DNA of 43,949 nt from Ophiostoma sp. CBS 140.51 (Eukaryota > Ascomycota > Sordariomycetes > Ophiostomatales > Ophiostomataceae): the NCBI GenBank assembly GCA_029298735.1, contig JANSLP010000270.1, positions 1 to 43,949 on the forward strand. The letters run 5' to 3'. The notes beneath the pieces are model-generated. The model searched no databases. It was not told the origin of the DNA and saw only the letters and a list, made by a program, of their open reading frames with translations. Each line of letters begins with the position of its first letter. Within the stretch, counting starts at the first letter, position 1. The translations under genes and the position numbers were made by a program. Below, in pieces: positions 19,970-30,976 of the stretch.

Positions 19970-20050
19970 CGACAAAGGCAGGATTTGAACCTACGCGGCC
20001 GAAGCCATATGATTTCGAGTCATACCCATTAACCACTCTGGCACTTTGCC
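19970..20050 (-). tRNA. tRNA-Ser (anticodon CGA), no intron
   Basis: Read on the minus strand from 20050. The acceptor stem GGCAAAG pairs with CTTTGTC (one G-U pair), with discriminator G. The anticodon arm TATGA-CTCGAAA-TCATA gives CGA (decodes UCG). The long variable arm GGCTTCGGCC marks a serine tRNA. The T arm is GTAGG-TTCAAAT-CCTGC. The length is 81 nt. An A-run on the plus strand just below 19970 supplies the Pol III terminator. The D arm and variable arm are identical to those of tRNA-Ser(UGA) at 14144. Confidence 0.95.
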
Positions 20051-20212
20051 TTTTGCATTGTTGTAGTTAAAAGCCGAAGAACACTAGCTTATATACCCCA
20101 GCCCAGGCTTTAGCCCCAAATCAAAGACTTGACATCTCGCAACCAGGTGATGATGCGACTATACGTTTGTATTATTGTCTCACAGACTCAGTTTTGTTTA
20201 AGGGGAGGAAAG

Positions 20213-20215
<3 letters not shown>

Positions 20216-20243
<28 letters not shown>

Positions 20244-20245
20244 AC
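20216..20245 (+). repeat. (AAAAC)6 microsatellite
   Basis: Six perfect AAAAC units. Confidence 0.95.
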
Positions 20246-20894
20246 AGAAACAGGTAAGTTCTCATCAAAGAGGCCGTTTCATTCAAGCTAGATTGTGTGA
20301 GAAGAGTGGCCGACTCCACTCATATTGATGGATGAAATCAGAATGTAATAGTTGCTCGTTCACGCAGCGTAAATAAACTTCAGTCAATCATCAGGACTGA
20401 ATCTGAACAGTCTGTGCGTAACCCAACCGTCGATAGGATGGTGAAGTTCAACAGTCGCCCGTTGTCCTGTATGGCGGCCCAATGACCAGCTGTACATCAC
20501 GGCTGGTTCAATCTAGTTCCATTCCTCAATTCTGTACATTGAAGAACCCTCTGCTTCTTTTCGGCAGATCTTGAAGCTAGGGACCCTTATTTATCGTCAG
20601 GTTTCCGTGTGTGGTAAAATGGCAAAGGGATTGGGCTGCAGGTTGCATTCGATGTCAAGGACGTTGGGGGTGCGGCGAGATGTATGGGACGAACGACGCG
20701 GGGCAAAGTAAACAATGGCTGGAGCGTCGTAGGATTAAAGCAAAATAAAGAGTGTAAAACACGTAAAAGCTGAGATTAAATTAGAGAAGAAAAATGGTCC
20801 ATGAGATGAATAACAAGATGGAGTACAAGATATGTTTTAAAAACAAAAAGAAGGGATGGTGCACGGTGCACGAAGCACATGAGGTACAAAGAAT

Positions 20895-20924
20895 GGCGCA
20901 TAGCGGCGCATAACGGCGCACAGC
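20895..20924 (+). repeat. 10-bp tandem repeat, three copies
   Basis: Three near-identical units GGCGCATAGC / GGCGCATAAC / GGCGCACAGC. Just upstream (about 20857-20878) is a related GGTGCACG doublet. Confidence 0.85.
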
Positions 20925-21965
20925 CCGACACCCATTTGCCAATTGCGCAGCATGCCAGCTCAGCGCATCGCAAGCCAGGAAGAAAATATATGCAATTGTC
21001 GTTGCATTTCGACTGGCGATGCAGGCGGCATGCGGGAACAGAGTTACAGGGTGGTATCTTCAAACTGTTGATGCAGCTCGTGATATGTGAGGCGGCCAGT
21101 AGGAGGATCGTTTTGGCTGGCAATTGGCAGGCGTGTGTGGGCCTCTGTCCAGGAGTTACACGCTAGCTTCACACGCGCCAGCGAAAACCAGAGAAAGAGC
21201 AAACCCCCAAAGTTCTCAAAACGTGCCCCAGAAATTCAATTAAATGCAGCCATTTAGGGAAGCAGAGACCCTGCAGTTCACCTGGCTTCGTGTGCCTTCC
21301 TGTCGACGCTATTGGAACCACGACCGTTGAGAAAGAACGACACAACCTCCTTCCCTCCCCTCATCTGCTTCTCCATATCCTACGAATGCGCACTTTTGGC
21401 TCTCTCCTCTTCTCTCCGAATTCTCTTCCCGTTTCTCCTCATTCGCCTCACAAAGCAACCCAACTCCTTTCCTCGAACCCGTCCGCGGCCCAACGTGAAT
21501 TTCGACCAACGCATCGTTCCCACGCATCCAACAGCGCGCGCATCGAACCATTATAACTCCCTCCGATTGCACCGACCCCCCGATATTTCGTCGGCCTTCT
21601 TCCTAAAACGAACAAGGCAGCAGGCGTGTTTCTGTTTTGCTGGCCACACAGACTCGAAGGCGACGCGCCCCTAATAGCACGAGAAGCAAAGAAAGAGCAA
21701 TTAGACGCGAGAACCGTTAGACGCGCGCAGTTCACGCCCAAGCAAGCCCTGTGTGGCTTCCAATACGCTGCCAGCCTTGCACCATTGTCACACTTTTTGA
21801 CAAATCGAATTTACGATCCCAAAAACCGATAGCAGCACGCTGCACAAGCCTCCTGCCGCACCGCAGTCCAGCGGTGGCCCTCACCCTACACAGCTGGCCG
21901 CCTCCTCACCCGCAGCTGTTGCCGCCGCGACTGCCCATAGTTGCCTGTCCTGCTTACGCAGGGCG

Positions 21966-23693
21966 ATGATGCCAGCAACGCAACTCAAGATGCTGCGATA
22001 CATGCGAAGCTCCGAGCCCAAGGCCAACGGCAATGGCAACGGCAACGGCGTCAACGGCAGCAACGCCGCCGGCACCAGCAACAACGCCGCAGGTATCAAT
22101 GCCAATGGGGTTCCCGGCGGCAGTCCTAAGCTGCCCTCCTCTCAGTCCGGTACACAATACCCTCCCCAAACAATCCACGCACCGCTTCCGCTCTCCGCAC
22201 GGCAGCAGCTCGCCGAGGCTGCAAAGATCCCTGTCCCTACACCCCTTCGCGGCGCGACCCCGAATCACCAGACTAACGGCGGCCTTGCATCAGCCTCACC
22301 GTCTCCAAAACAATCACAGCAGCAACAGCAGCAGCCGAGTACACAGGACCAGCCTCAGAGACAACCCTCGTTTCAGCGGACAAGATCAAACTCGGACCAG
22401 AACCGACCGCCACCTGTTTCCTCGGAGTTATCTCACCAACAACAACAGCAACAGATTTGGGAAGAGTCCAGTATCAACTCTATGTTTGCAGAAAGCGTGA
22501 CCACAACGACGCGGCCACCACCTCGCTCAGCCAACCTGGGCCGCTACGACAGTCCTTTCCCACAGCAACGTGCACAACACCACTATGAACGGACAACAGC
22601 CGGTGACAGAGGCACAGAAGAACAAACAGCCCCTCTTTTGGTGGGCGACCGGGGCGTACTTCGTATCCTTCCAACAAATGCCAACGGCGATACTGTTGCT
22701 CACGCAGATGACCCTTATGTGGACCGGTCTCCCTACGGCTCTCCTTCTAGACACATGCCTGTCCTGAAACACTCCAAGTACGCCTTGCGAGATGCTCGGG
22801 GTGCCACGAGGCGGTCATCGTTTTCTGAGAGACAGCCACACGGCAACCTAGATGAAACCAACGGAGGCTCCCCAGAACGTCGCATACACCAACGAAGCGA
22901 GAGCATTCCCAAGCTGAACGGAGCAGCCATGGCTGGAGGTGGCGTGGGCCTGGACCGTGATTTGGGCACCCAACGCTCTACCTTTTCCCGTGACGTTGAT
23001 GCACCCTTGGGGCGGACACCGGCACGTCCTGAGACGGATGATGGCAGTGACTTACCATCCCAGGGCGACGAAGCGACGAACCAACGCACTCCGCGTCAGA
23101 ATCGGTCATCGCCGCCGGGGCCTCCTCCACAACAGCCACCGCCTGCTGTTCCGCAGCTGCTGCAACAAAAGCGGGTTCTGCAGGAGAGTTCGTTGCCTCG
23201 CGTGGGTGGTGGCGGTGGCAGCCGGCGGGAGAAGAAGTCAAGCAGCCGGAAGCGCCGTCACAGCCCGGACTACGATGACAGCATGCTGCACGCCATGAGT
23301 TATTCAGAGCTCCGTGACGAGCCCTTTGACCATGACCCCGCCCGCATGGCCATCCACCAGCCACCGACAGCCCCGGCCAAGCTGGCCACCATTGAAGACC
23401 GGTTGGTGCACTTTAAGGGCAAGGACGCCAACAGCCAGCACCATTTCTTCACAGAGATGTCGGTCACAGAGTGGGACGAGTGCGGCGACTGGTTCCTAAC
23501 ACAATTTGCCGAGCTGTCGAACAAGATTCGCGAGAAGCGACAGGCCAAGCGTCGGCGCATGGCTGATTTTGAGGACGAAATTACCGAGCGTGAAAAGACT
23601 GTGCGCCATAAAGCGGAGAGCATAGAGCGCACGCTGGGCGACCTCCGACACGAAGGCGAAGGGATGATGCGCGGCAAGGTTGTGGACCTTTGA
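21966..23693 (+). CDS. ECM11-type domain protein, mostly disordered
   Basis: A 575-residue frame. The first ~470 residues are low-complexity: NGNGNG repeats, two poly-Gln runs (around residues 118-124 and 158-163), and many Ser, Pro and Arg. The last ~97 residues form a compact, charged domain with EMSVTEWDECGDWFLTQF followed by a long helix rich in Lys/Arg/Glu (about 515-565), matching the fungal ECM11 C-terminal domain. Yeast Ecm11 is part of the synaptonemal complex central region with Gmc2; filamentous-fungal proteins share mainly this tail and are little studied. Lys/Arg clusters such as KKSSSRKRRHS (about 420-430) look like nuclear localisation signals. The start at 21966 is the first ATG, but the frame is open back to about 21801, so an upstream exon could supply a longer N-terminus. 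Confidence 0.75.
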   Translation: MMPATQLKMLRYMRSSEPKANGNGNGNGVNGSNAAGTSNNAAGINANGVPGGSPKLPSSQSGTQYPPQTIHAPLPLSARQQLAEAAKIPVPTPLRGATPNHQTNGGLASASPSPKQSQQQQQQPSTQDQPQRQPSFQRTRSNSDQNRPPPVSSELSHQQQQQQIWEESSINSMFAESVTTTTRPPPRSANLGRYDSPFPQQRAQHHYERTTAGDRGTEEQTAPLLVGDRGVLRILPTNANGDTVAHADDPYVDRSPYGSPSRHMPVLKHSKYALRDARGATRRSSFSERQPHGNLDETNGGSPERRIHQRSESIPKLNGAAMAGGGVGLDRDLGTQRSTFSRDVDAPLGRTPARPETDDGSDLPSQGDEATNQRTPRQNRSSPPGPPPQQPPPAVPQLLQQKRVLQESSLPRVGGGGGSRREKKSSSRKRRHSPDYDDSMLHAMSYSELRDEPFDHDPARMAIHQPPTAPAKLATIEDRLVHFKGKDANSQHHFFTEMSVTEWDECGDWFLTQFAELSNKIREKRQAKRRRMADFEDEITEREKTVRHKAESIERTLGDLRHEGEGMMRGKVVDL

Positions 23694-24454
23694 GCTTTGA
23701 GGGGCCGGTAGTGGAGATGCGGAGAATAAGATGTGGGCAGAAGAAGAGGAGAGGGAGAAGGCAGTTGAAGGTCGTATTTTACAAATACACGATACCAAGA
23801 TGAGCTCCATCGACTTGTGGAGCTTTAAAACTTGAAGCTGTTAAAGCTGTCAATACTGTCATTACTTTGCGCTTACCGGGGGTTAGCTTGCCCAAAAATT
23901 GTTTCCCACACTCGGAATGATCCGGCCGACAACACAGGGAGAAGTCCTCAGCATGGCTCACACGCCGTTTTACAGCAAGAAAGACAAAATCAAAGTTACC
24001 GATCGCGGACCTGAAAAACAGACACTACGACAAGGGGTTTATCTTTTCTTTCTTTTTCTCTCAGCGATGGCATGGATGGTGGTAGACATTACGGAAGACA
24101 CAGGGTGGTTAGAGCGGCAGTGTTTTTTTTTCTGCGTTACGTCTCATTACTCCAATTTTTTTTCTGCCTTCATGTTCGACATTGTTATGTTTTCTGTGTT
24201 ATATGTCCGTCTCGGTATTTTTTTTTTGAGTGTGTGTATCATTGCGTTTTTCATTTCTTTGCCTTGACTTTGTTGATTTGTTGCGATCCACGCGTTTATG
24301 ACCGTTATGAATTTTGTTTACGACAGCATGTATGTTTGACGTCATGAAACTCAGCCTCTCGTTTAGACAAGATTCATTCGCTCAATATGACACTCTCTGC
24401 TCCTAATTTTCGTTCATTCTTTCACCTTTCACGTCTCTCCTTCTGCCGGCTACC
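23694..24454. other. convergent 3' flanks, no gene seen
   Basis: About 760 T-rich bases between the facing stops of the ECM11-type and TDA10-like genes, with several homopolymer T runs (24120-24240). I see no coding or RNA signal. Confidence 0.6.
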
Positions 24455-25411
24455 TCAAAGCTCAATGGTCTCCTTGACTCGCCGGTCCTTGCCGACAATA
24501 AGCCGCAACTGCCGGCGGAGCTTGCTCTCCTCCTTAGGGAAGATACCCTTCCGCACACCGTCCGCAAACAGCTCGTACGCTGGGTAATATGCGTCCACAA
24601 ACTGCTCGACCTGCTCGTCCGTCATGCCTGTGCCCCGCGCTTGGCGCAGCGCTGCCTCCTGCTCGCGCCGCCAGTCATAGACATACGGCGTGTGCTCAGC
24701 GTCAAGGTGAATCAGCGCATCGATGTGGTTGGTCAGAGCAGCATCGTAGGCTTCGAGTCGCTCGTTGACAAGCAGCAGGTGCTCAAGCTTGTGCGTGTGC
24801 AGCTTCGAAGACAGCTTGCTGTCAGGGGAGGCACCCGACTGCTGCCACTTGGCCTCGACCTCGGCCGGTGTTATCGAACGGAAGGCAACGCACCAGCCCT
24901 CAACCACAACCACCTGCAGCGGCGGCTGTCCAGGCCCGTTGACGAGCCGGCCAGGGTTCTCGGGTCTCGGTGCAGATCGGTCGCCCTTCCCTGCAAACGC
25001 AGCCTTGTCATACTCGGGCACATGGGCCGGCTTTCCTGCCAAGACAGCGTCAAAGAAGGACGCCAGCAGTGGCGTGTCGTGTGTACCGGGCTCGCCACGG
25101 ACCTGCACGAGCGCATTGTCTGGGTGGGCTTTGGCGAGACCGTTCTGGTCGGCGTGGGTGAGGTAGAAGTCGTCGATGCTGAGGACGAGGGTCTCGAGGC
25201 CCTCGCGATCCTGCAGCGTCTCGTAGAGCGTCTGGACGAGCGTGGTCTTGCCAACGCCCTGCACGCCGTTGATGCCGACGACAAACGGCCGCTGGGTGAC
25301 GGGGTTCTGTTTCCGGTACTGTGCCAGTCGCTCGAGGATGAAAGGGACGCAGATGGGCGACTTGTCGTCGATGATGCGCGACCCCAGCGGGGCGTCTGGT
25401 GTGGAAGTCAT
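24455..25411 (-). CDS. TDA10/D-glycerate 3-kinase-like P-loop kinase
   Basis: A 318-residue intronless protein on the minus strand from ATG 25411. Walker A is GINGVQGVGKTT at residues 46-57, followed by LSIDDFYLTHADQ, where DDFY is the kinase-family acidic motif of the phosphoribulokinase/uridine-kinase-like group. Then come HPDNALVQVRGEPGTHD and VVVVEGWCVAF (Walker B-like). The C-terminal half carries HLDAEHTPYVYDWRREQE and DAYYPAYELFADGV. This is the fungal Tda10 family, related to plant glycerate kinase, which phosphorylates D-glycerate in photorespiration. In fungi it is an ATP-binding protein of unproved substrate. There is no targeting signal. Its length fits the family, and it is divergent from fox2 across 1.8 kb. 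Confidence 0.92.
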   Translation of the reverse strand: MTSTPDAPLGSRIIDDKSPICVPFILERLAQYRKQNPVTQRPFVVGINGVQGVGKTTLVQTLYETLQDREGLETLVLSIDDFYLTHADQNGLAKAHPDNALVQVRGEPGTHDTPLLASFFDAVLAGKPAHVPEYDKAAFAGKGDRSAPRPENPGRLVNGPGQPPLQVVVVEGWCVAFRSITPAEVEAKWQQSGASPDSKLSSKLHTHKLEHLLLVNERLEAYDAALTNHIDALIHLDAEHTPYVYDWRREQEAALRQARGTGMTDEQVEQFVDAYYPAYELFADGVRKGIFPKEESKLRRQLRLIVGKDRRVKETIEL

Positions 25412-26695
25412 TGCTGTCTTTTTGTCCTTTCTGCCTTCTCAATGAAGTATCTCTGGCTTGATTTGTCTTGTTCACGTTTGATTCATCCTCAAATTGCCTC
25501 ATAAACGGAATCGGAAATGTTGCTGGCGATGGCGTTTGGCTTTGCGGGGGATAGCGCGGCCATTGCCTCCGTATCGGAGCGCATCTCACTGGAGGTTTGC
25601 TTCCTTCTGGGGCTTAAGCCTGTTTGGTGTACCCCGGCTTTGGGGAAATGGTGACGTTTTTGACGGTTGGCGCAAAGACGTTGCAATTGGCTGCCACCAG
25701 CCAACGGCAAAATTCAACGATGAACCTGATGATCGACAAATGCACGCCACCCACACTTTAAAAGACACGCATCGCTCTTTCCTGAAATAAAGTCGCGCCC
25801 TGCCTCTTTCACTTGTGTTTTTGCCTTCCGCGTTCCTTCCTCGTGACTTTAAGTGGCCTCTGACCTCATGCCGAGAAGGAGCGAGCGCACGACTGGCCGA
25901 AACAGGAAAGGCATCCACCACCCACACCAATTGATTAGAAAGCCTTGAAAATACTGTGCTGAGCACTGTCCGCTTTTGACATGTGAAGATCAAACCTGCC
26001 ATCTCGTCAGCACTCTCCAATGCCTACCATTTGCCAAGTCGCCCCCGGACGACACTTCTGCATCCAGTAAATGATTGAAATCACTTTGGGCGTGGGACCC
26101 CACTGGCTTTCGATGCTGCATTCTCCATACTTTGCGAAAAAGAGGAGATGAGGCACGACTGAACATTGTAGGGAGAAGAGTGTTCTGAACGAAGGTCGTT
26201 AGTCGATACTGTGGGGAATGCCCCTTCTCCCTTCTCTCTGAGCAGCACTTCTCTTTGGACACAACTGAATCGAGTGTGCGATCGTGCCTTCCGGGTGCTT
26301 GACTTCAAGAATCAGTTGGTTGCTCTTGCCGTCGGTGTGCTCTGGTGTCGTTTTGTAGGGAAGGCACAAGCGACTTCAAACGGTTCCAGGGCAGCAGGGA
26401 CCGCTGCAGTTTCCCCAACTCGGCCCCTAAAAGGCCCTTAACTTCCCCTCACAGTGGGTCTCGCAGGTATCGTTCCTTGCACATGTGGTAGGCGCTCGGG
26501 CGACTGTCTGAATCAGAAATACAGACAGTGTTTTCCGTGGACAGAGCGCAACTCGCAACAGCGCCCCGCTCGGCATTCACGAGTCAGGCCCTCTGGGTGC
26601 GTTGCTGGGGAAGGTACCCACATTTCGAGCCTGCCCATCCGGGGTATCCGCCAATACCAGGCCAGCATTTCGCTGAGCGCAAGCAGCTGGCAGTG

Positions 26696-26701
26696 CCTCG
26701 G
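26696..26701 (+). promoter_or_regulatory. CCTCGG core (FarA/FarB-type fatty-acid response site)
   Basis: CCTCGG about 490 bases before the fox2 ATG. This hexamer is the known binding core of the Aspergillus FarA/FarB regulators of fatty-acid use genes. A single 6-base match can occur by chance; the downstream gene makes it meaningful. Confidence 0.4.
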
Positions 26702-26954
26702 CTTGAGACATGCGAGGAATTTTGGAGTTGCCGAGAGCGTCTCTCGTCAGTGTTCTCCAAAAATGGCTGACCCAAAGAGGGAGCTGCGAACAATCACCGC
26801 CACCGCGCCTTCCCTCCCCTCCATGATCCCCATCGCCGGAGTAATCCAAGGGGCATAAGCTTGTGAGCTCACAACGAAACTGCTTCCTTTCTTCCTTTCC
26901 CCTTCTTCTCCCCCATATTCTCCCCATTCCACTTTTCTACCACCTGTGCACCTT

Positions 26955-26960
26955 TATAAA
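26955..26960 (+). promoter_or_regulatory. TATA box of fox2
   Basis: TATAAA within CTTTATAAACTC, about 230 bases upstream of the fox2 ATG and ahead of a pyrimidine-rich leader. Confidence 0.55.
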
Positions 26961-27032
26961 CTCGCATTCCACCCTGAACGCGACCGGCTAAAACTTACTG
27001 GTACTTTTCATTGTTCTGTTCTCTTTTTTTGC

Positions 27033-27044
27033 ATGTGGAGGTGA
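27033..27044 (+). other. 3-codon uORF in the fox2 leader
   Basis: ATG TGG AGG TGA lies 147 bases before the fox2 start and after the TATA box, so it is probably within the mRNA leader unless a leader intron removes it. Confidence 0.4.
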
Positions 27045-27190
27045 ATCTGGCAATTTATCTAGATCTCCTCTTGTAAATCCATCTCTGCTTCTCTTCTTCT
27101 TTTTCACTTCTTCCTCTTTCTTGCATTCCTCTCTCCTCACGTCTCCTCATTATCCTCATTTTCTCTCCCCCTCACACACACACATTCACA

Positions 27191-30100
27191 ATGGCTGAGC
27201 AGCTGCGCTTCGACGACCAGGTCGTCGTCGTCACCGGTGCTGGTGGCGGCCTCGGCAAGGACTATGCTCTCTTCTTTGCCTCACGCGGTGCCAAGGTTGT
27301 TGTCAACGACATTGGCGTTCTGGTGTCGGGCAGCGGCAGTGCTTCATCACGGGTAAGTAATTGTGCTTTTTTGGCTGGAAGCAGGAGACGTCGCTTCAAT
27401 TGGCATCACACATACTGGTTGCTTCCACTGACACCATCTCCAGCCTGCCGACGATGTCGTCAACCAGATCAAGAAGGCCGGCGGCGAGGCCGTCGCCAAC
27501 TACGACTCCGTTGAGGTCGGCGAGAAGATCATCGAGACTGCCATCAGCAAGTACGGTCGCATCGACGTGCTGGTCAACAACGCCGGTATTCTGCGCGAGC
27601 TCCCCTTCTCCAAGACCACCGACAAGGACTGGGACGACCACATTCGCGTCCATGTCAGCGGCAGCTTCAAGTGCGCTCGCGCCGCCTGGCCCCACTTCCG
27701 CAAGCAGAAGTACGGCCGTGTCATCAACACTTCGTCCGCTGCCGGCATCTACGGCGCTGGCAACCTGGCTGCCTACTCGGCCGCCAAGACCGCCATCGTT
27801 GGCTTCACGGAGACCCTTGCCAAGGAGGGTATCAAGTACAACATCCTGAGCAACGCCGTCTCTCCCGCCGCTGCTAGCCGCATGAACGAGACTCTGGGCC
27901 TCGACAAGGAGATCATGTCTCTGCTGTCGCCTGCCTGGGTCACACCCCTGGTCGCTTTCCTGGCCCACAAGTCCAACGAGACCGAGACCGGCTACGTCTA
28001 CGAGGTTGGCGGTGCTCACATCTCCAAGATGCGCTGGCAGCGCGCCGACGGTCTGCTGCTCAAGTGCGACGAGACCTACACTCCCGGTGCCCTGCTGAAG
28101 AACTGGAAGAAGATTGGCGACTTCTCCAAGGACGCCCAGTACCCCAACGGCCCCAACGACTTCATGACCCTGCTTGAGGACTCTATCCAGATGGGCCCCA
28201 GCGAGCGCGGCGAGGAGGTCAGCTTCAAGGGTCGCGTCGCCCTGATTACCGGTGGCGGTGCCGGCATTGGCCGTGCCTACTGCCTGGCTTTTGCCAAGTA
28301 CGGCGCTGCCATTGTTGTCAACGATCTAGCTAACCCCGACGACGTTGTCAATGAGATCAAGGCCATGGGCGGCAAGGCCGTCGGTGTCAAGGCCTCGGCC
28401 GAGGACGGCGACACTGTCGTCAAAGCTGCCATTGACGCCTTTGGCCGCATTGACATTGTCATCAACAACGCCGGTATCCTGCGTGACAAGGCCTTTGCCA
28501 ACATGGACGACAAGATGTGGGATGCCGTCATGAACGTCCACGCCCGCGGTACCTTCAAGGTTACCAAGGCTGCCTGGCCCTACTTTGTCAAGCAGAACTA
28601 CGGTCGTGTTGTCAACACCACGTCGACCTCCGGCATCTACGGCAACTTTGGCCAGGCCAACTACTCTGCAGCGGTATGTCCCCTTTACGCTCGCTGTATT
28701 TTTACCCCTTCATTCGCAACTCATTGATACTAACTGTTTAGAAATGCGCCATCCTTGGTCTGTCAATGGCCGCCGCTGTCGAGGGCCAGAAGCACAACAT
28801 CTACATCAACACCATTGCCCCCAACGCCGGTACCGCCATGACCCGCACGATTCTCCCCGAGGAGATGGTCCAGGCCTTCAAGCCTGACTACATTGCGCCC
28901 CTCGTCCTCGCCCTGTGCAGCGACAAGGTGCCCGAGAACCCGACCGGTCTCCTGTACGAGGTCGGCAGCGGCTGGGCTGGCCGCACCCGCTTCGAGCGCT
29001 CGTTCGGTGTCGCCTACCCCCGCGACAAGGCCCTTACGCCCGAGGACGTCGCCAAGACCTGGGACCAGATTGTTGACTTCGACAACGGCAAGGCCGACCA
29101 CCCGACCAAGGCGGAGGCCAGCCTGTCATGGCTCAAGGCTGAGCAGAAGATCAAGGCCAAGGTATGAACTATTTCTGCTTGCTTTTCCTATCGTCTTCAT
29201 ATTGTGTTTTCCTTTTTCCTCATGTACGTGTGGCTGGAAATTCTTGGGAAAGGCGCAATAATGCCTATACCTATGATATTTTCTTTTATGCTTCATTATC
29301 TTTGTATCCATAGCTAGAGAAAAATGTTACTGGATATTAAACGTTCTTCTTTCCCATCTTGCAGTCCGATGCCGCTCCTTCTGGCGAATCCAACGAGTAC
29401 CTCCGCGCAATTGAGGCCGCCAAGAACGCGAAGCCCATCCCGTCCGAGTACACCTTTGCCGAGCGCGACTCGATGCTCTACAACCTGGGTGTCGGCGCCA
29501 AGCGCACTGACCTCAAATACGTCTTGTAAGCCTCCCTGCCATCTATTGAATATGTTGATAGACAACTTCTCGTCGGGATCTGCCACTAATACTCCACAGT
29601 GAGGGTGCCGATGACTTCCAGGTCCTGCCGACTTTCGGTGTGATCCCGCCTTTTGACGCCGAGATGCCGTACAGCTTCGACGACATTGTGCCCAACTTTA
29701 GCCCTATGATGCTGCTGCACGGCGAGCAGTACCTTGAGGTCCGCAAGTACCCCGTGCCCACGTCGGGTCGCCTGCTGTCATACGGCAAGCTGCTCGAGGT
29801 CGTTGACAAGGGCAAGTCGGCCATTGTCCGCAACGGTATTACCACCGTCAACGCTGAGACTGGTGAGGAGCTGTTCTACAACGAGGTCTCCGTCTTCCTG
29901 CGCGGCTGTGGCGGCTTCGGCGGCCAGTCGAAGGTCCAGGACCGCGGCGCTGCCACAGCTGCCAACAACGTGCCGACGGACCGTGCTCCTGACGCCGTTG
30001 TTGAGGAGAAGACGACCGAGGAGCAGGCTGCTCTGTACCGCCTCAGCGGTGACTATAACCCTCTGCACGTCGACCCTGCCTTTGCCAAGATGGGCGGTTT

Positions 30101-30362
30101 CAAGGTGCCCATCCTGCACGGCTTGTGCTTCTTCGGCTTCGCCGGCAAGGCCGTCTACGAGACGTTTGGTCCCTTCCGCAACATCAAGGTCCGCTTCGCC
30201 GGCTCGGTCCTGCCGGGCCAGACGCTCGTGACTGAGATGTGGAAGGACAAGGCCAACCCGGGCAAGATCATCTTCCAGACCAAGGTCAAGGAGACTGGCA
30301 AGCTGGCAATTGGCGGTGCTGCGGCCGAGCTGGTCTCGTCGGCGGAGAAGAGCAAGATCTAA
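27191..30362 (+). CDS. FOX2: peroxisomal multifunctional beta-oxidation enzyme Fox2
   Basis: Five exons: 27191-27352, 27444-28673, 28742-29161, 29365-29525 and 29600-30362, coding 911 residues. Two short-chain dehydrogenase domains come first: A has TGAGGGLGK near 17-25, NNAG and Tyr165/Lys169; B begins near residue 310 with TGGGAGIGR, NNAG and Tyr461/Lys465. The C-terminal hydratase-2 hot-dog domain carries the catalytic GDYNPLH motif, Asp809 and His814. The enzyme hydrates trans-2-enoyl-CoA to (3R)-hydroxyacyl-CoA and oxidises that to 3-ketoacyl-CoA. The C-terminus is SKI, a type-1 peroxisomal signal. Intron 2 falls between the Ala and Lys of the YSAAK catalytic motif of domain B. Intron 3 is long (203 nt). 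Two-dehydrogenase architecture is standard for fungi. Expression is probably fatty-acid induced. Confidence 0.97.
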
Positions 30363-30976
30363 TCCAGGACCTTGCAGTCGAATGACGAAGAGAGAGCGAG
30401 CAAGTAGATGAAAAAGAATGTACTATAGCTATTTCCCCGTGTTTCTTATGTTCGCGTTTTTGTATGATTTACATGGTTTACGTTTCAAGAGACCGCTTGT
30501 GTTTGTTTTGAAACAACCTTTGGATATCATTTGAATTTAAAATACAAAAGAGTATATAGGATCTTGTCTTCCAGTTTCCAATAGTGAGCAAGAGGTGTGA
30601 AAGGAGTAAAGGAGTATCATTAAAGAGTGTGTGTATGCAGAGGCGGTAGCTGCCTAGTAATGAGTTCGTAAAAGAAGAATAAAGAAAAAAAGGTGTAAAA
30701 CATAAACGCCCCACATACATGATTAAGGAAAAGAGAGGTATGGAGTCATGAAAAAGGGAGGGAATGCAGAGACCCTCCAAAGAGATATTAAAACAGGGAG
30801 TATACCCAAACGTATTGTTCTTCTGTAATGGGAACAAAAAGGGAGCGAAAGGAGAAGAAGAAGGGAAATAAAAGATAATGTGAACCAATCAAGAGTCGTA
30901 TCCAACAAAGACCGCCATCACGCAAGACAAAATGAGAGGGGAAAAAACCAATGGGCTGAGCATCATTCATTCTTGC
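30363..30976. other. convergent 3' flanks of fox2 and the RBR ligase gene
   Basis: About 610 AT- and purine-rich bases between facing stops. No gene or RNA structure seen. Confidence 0.6.

Larger units (their letters stand above)
20051..21965. other. 1.9-kb intergenic region and 5' flank of the ECM11-type gene
   Basis: No convincing gene. It holds an (AAAAC)6 microsatellite, an 8-10 bp repeat patch around 20855-20924, and a long pyrimidine-rich leader from about 21280. From about 21801 a frame in phase with the ECM11-type gene is already open but contains no ATG. Confidence 0.55.
25412..27190. other. 1.8-kb divergent promoter between TDA10-like and fox2
   Basis: No gene recognised. The fox2 side contains a CCTCGG motif, a TATA box, a 3-codon uORF and a C/T-rich leader ending in a CA repeat (27173-27183) just before the ATG. 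The middle part has short frames only. Confidence 0.6.

Noticed and set aside
20776..21123. 115-aa minus-strand frame with a hydrophobic start
   Set aside because: It starts with TTG, contains scattered hydrophobic text without domain and has poor codon use.
26454..26927. Overlapping frames in the fox2 upstream region
   Set aside because: No coding bias and they cover the promoter; no family resemblance.
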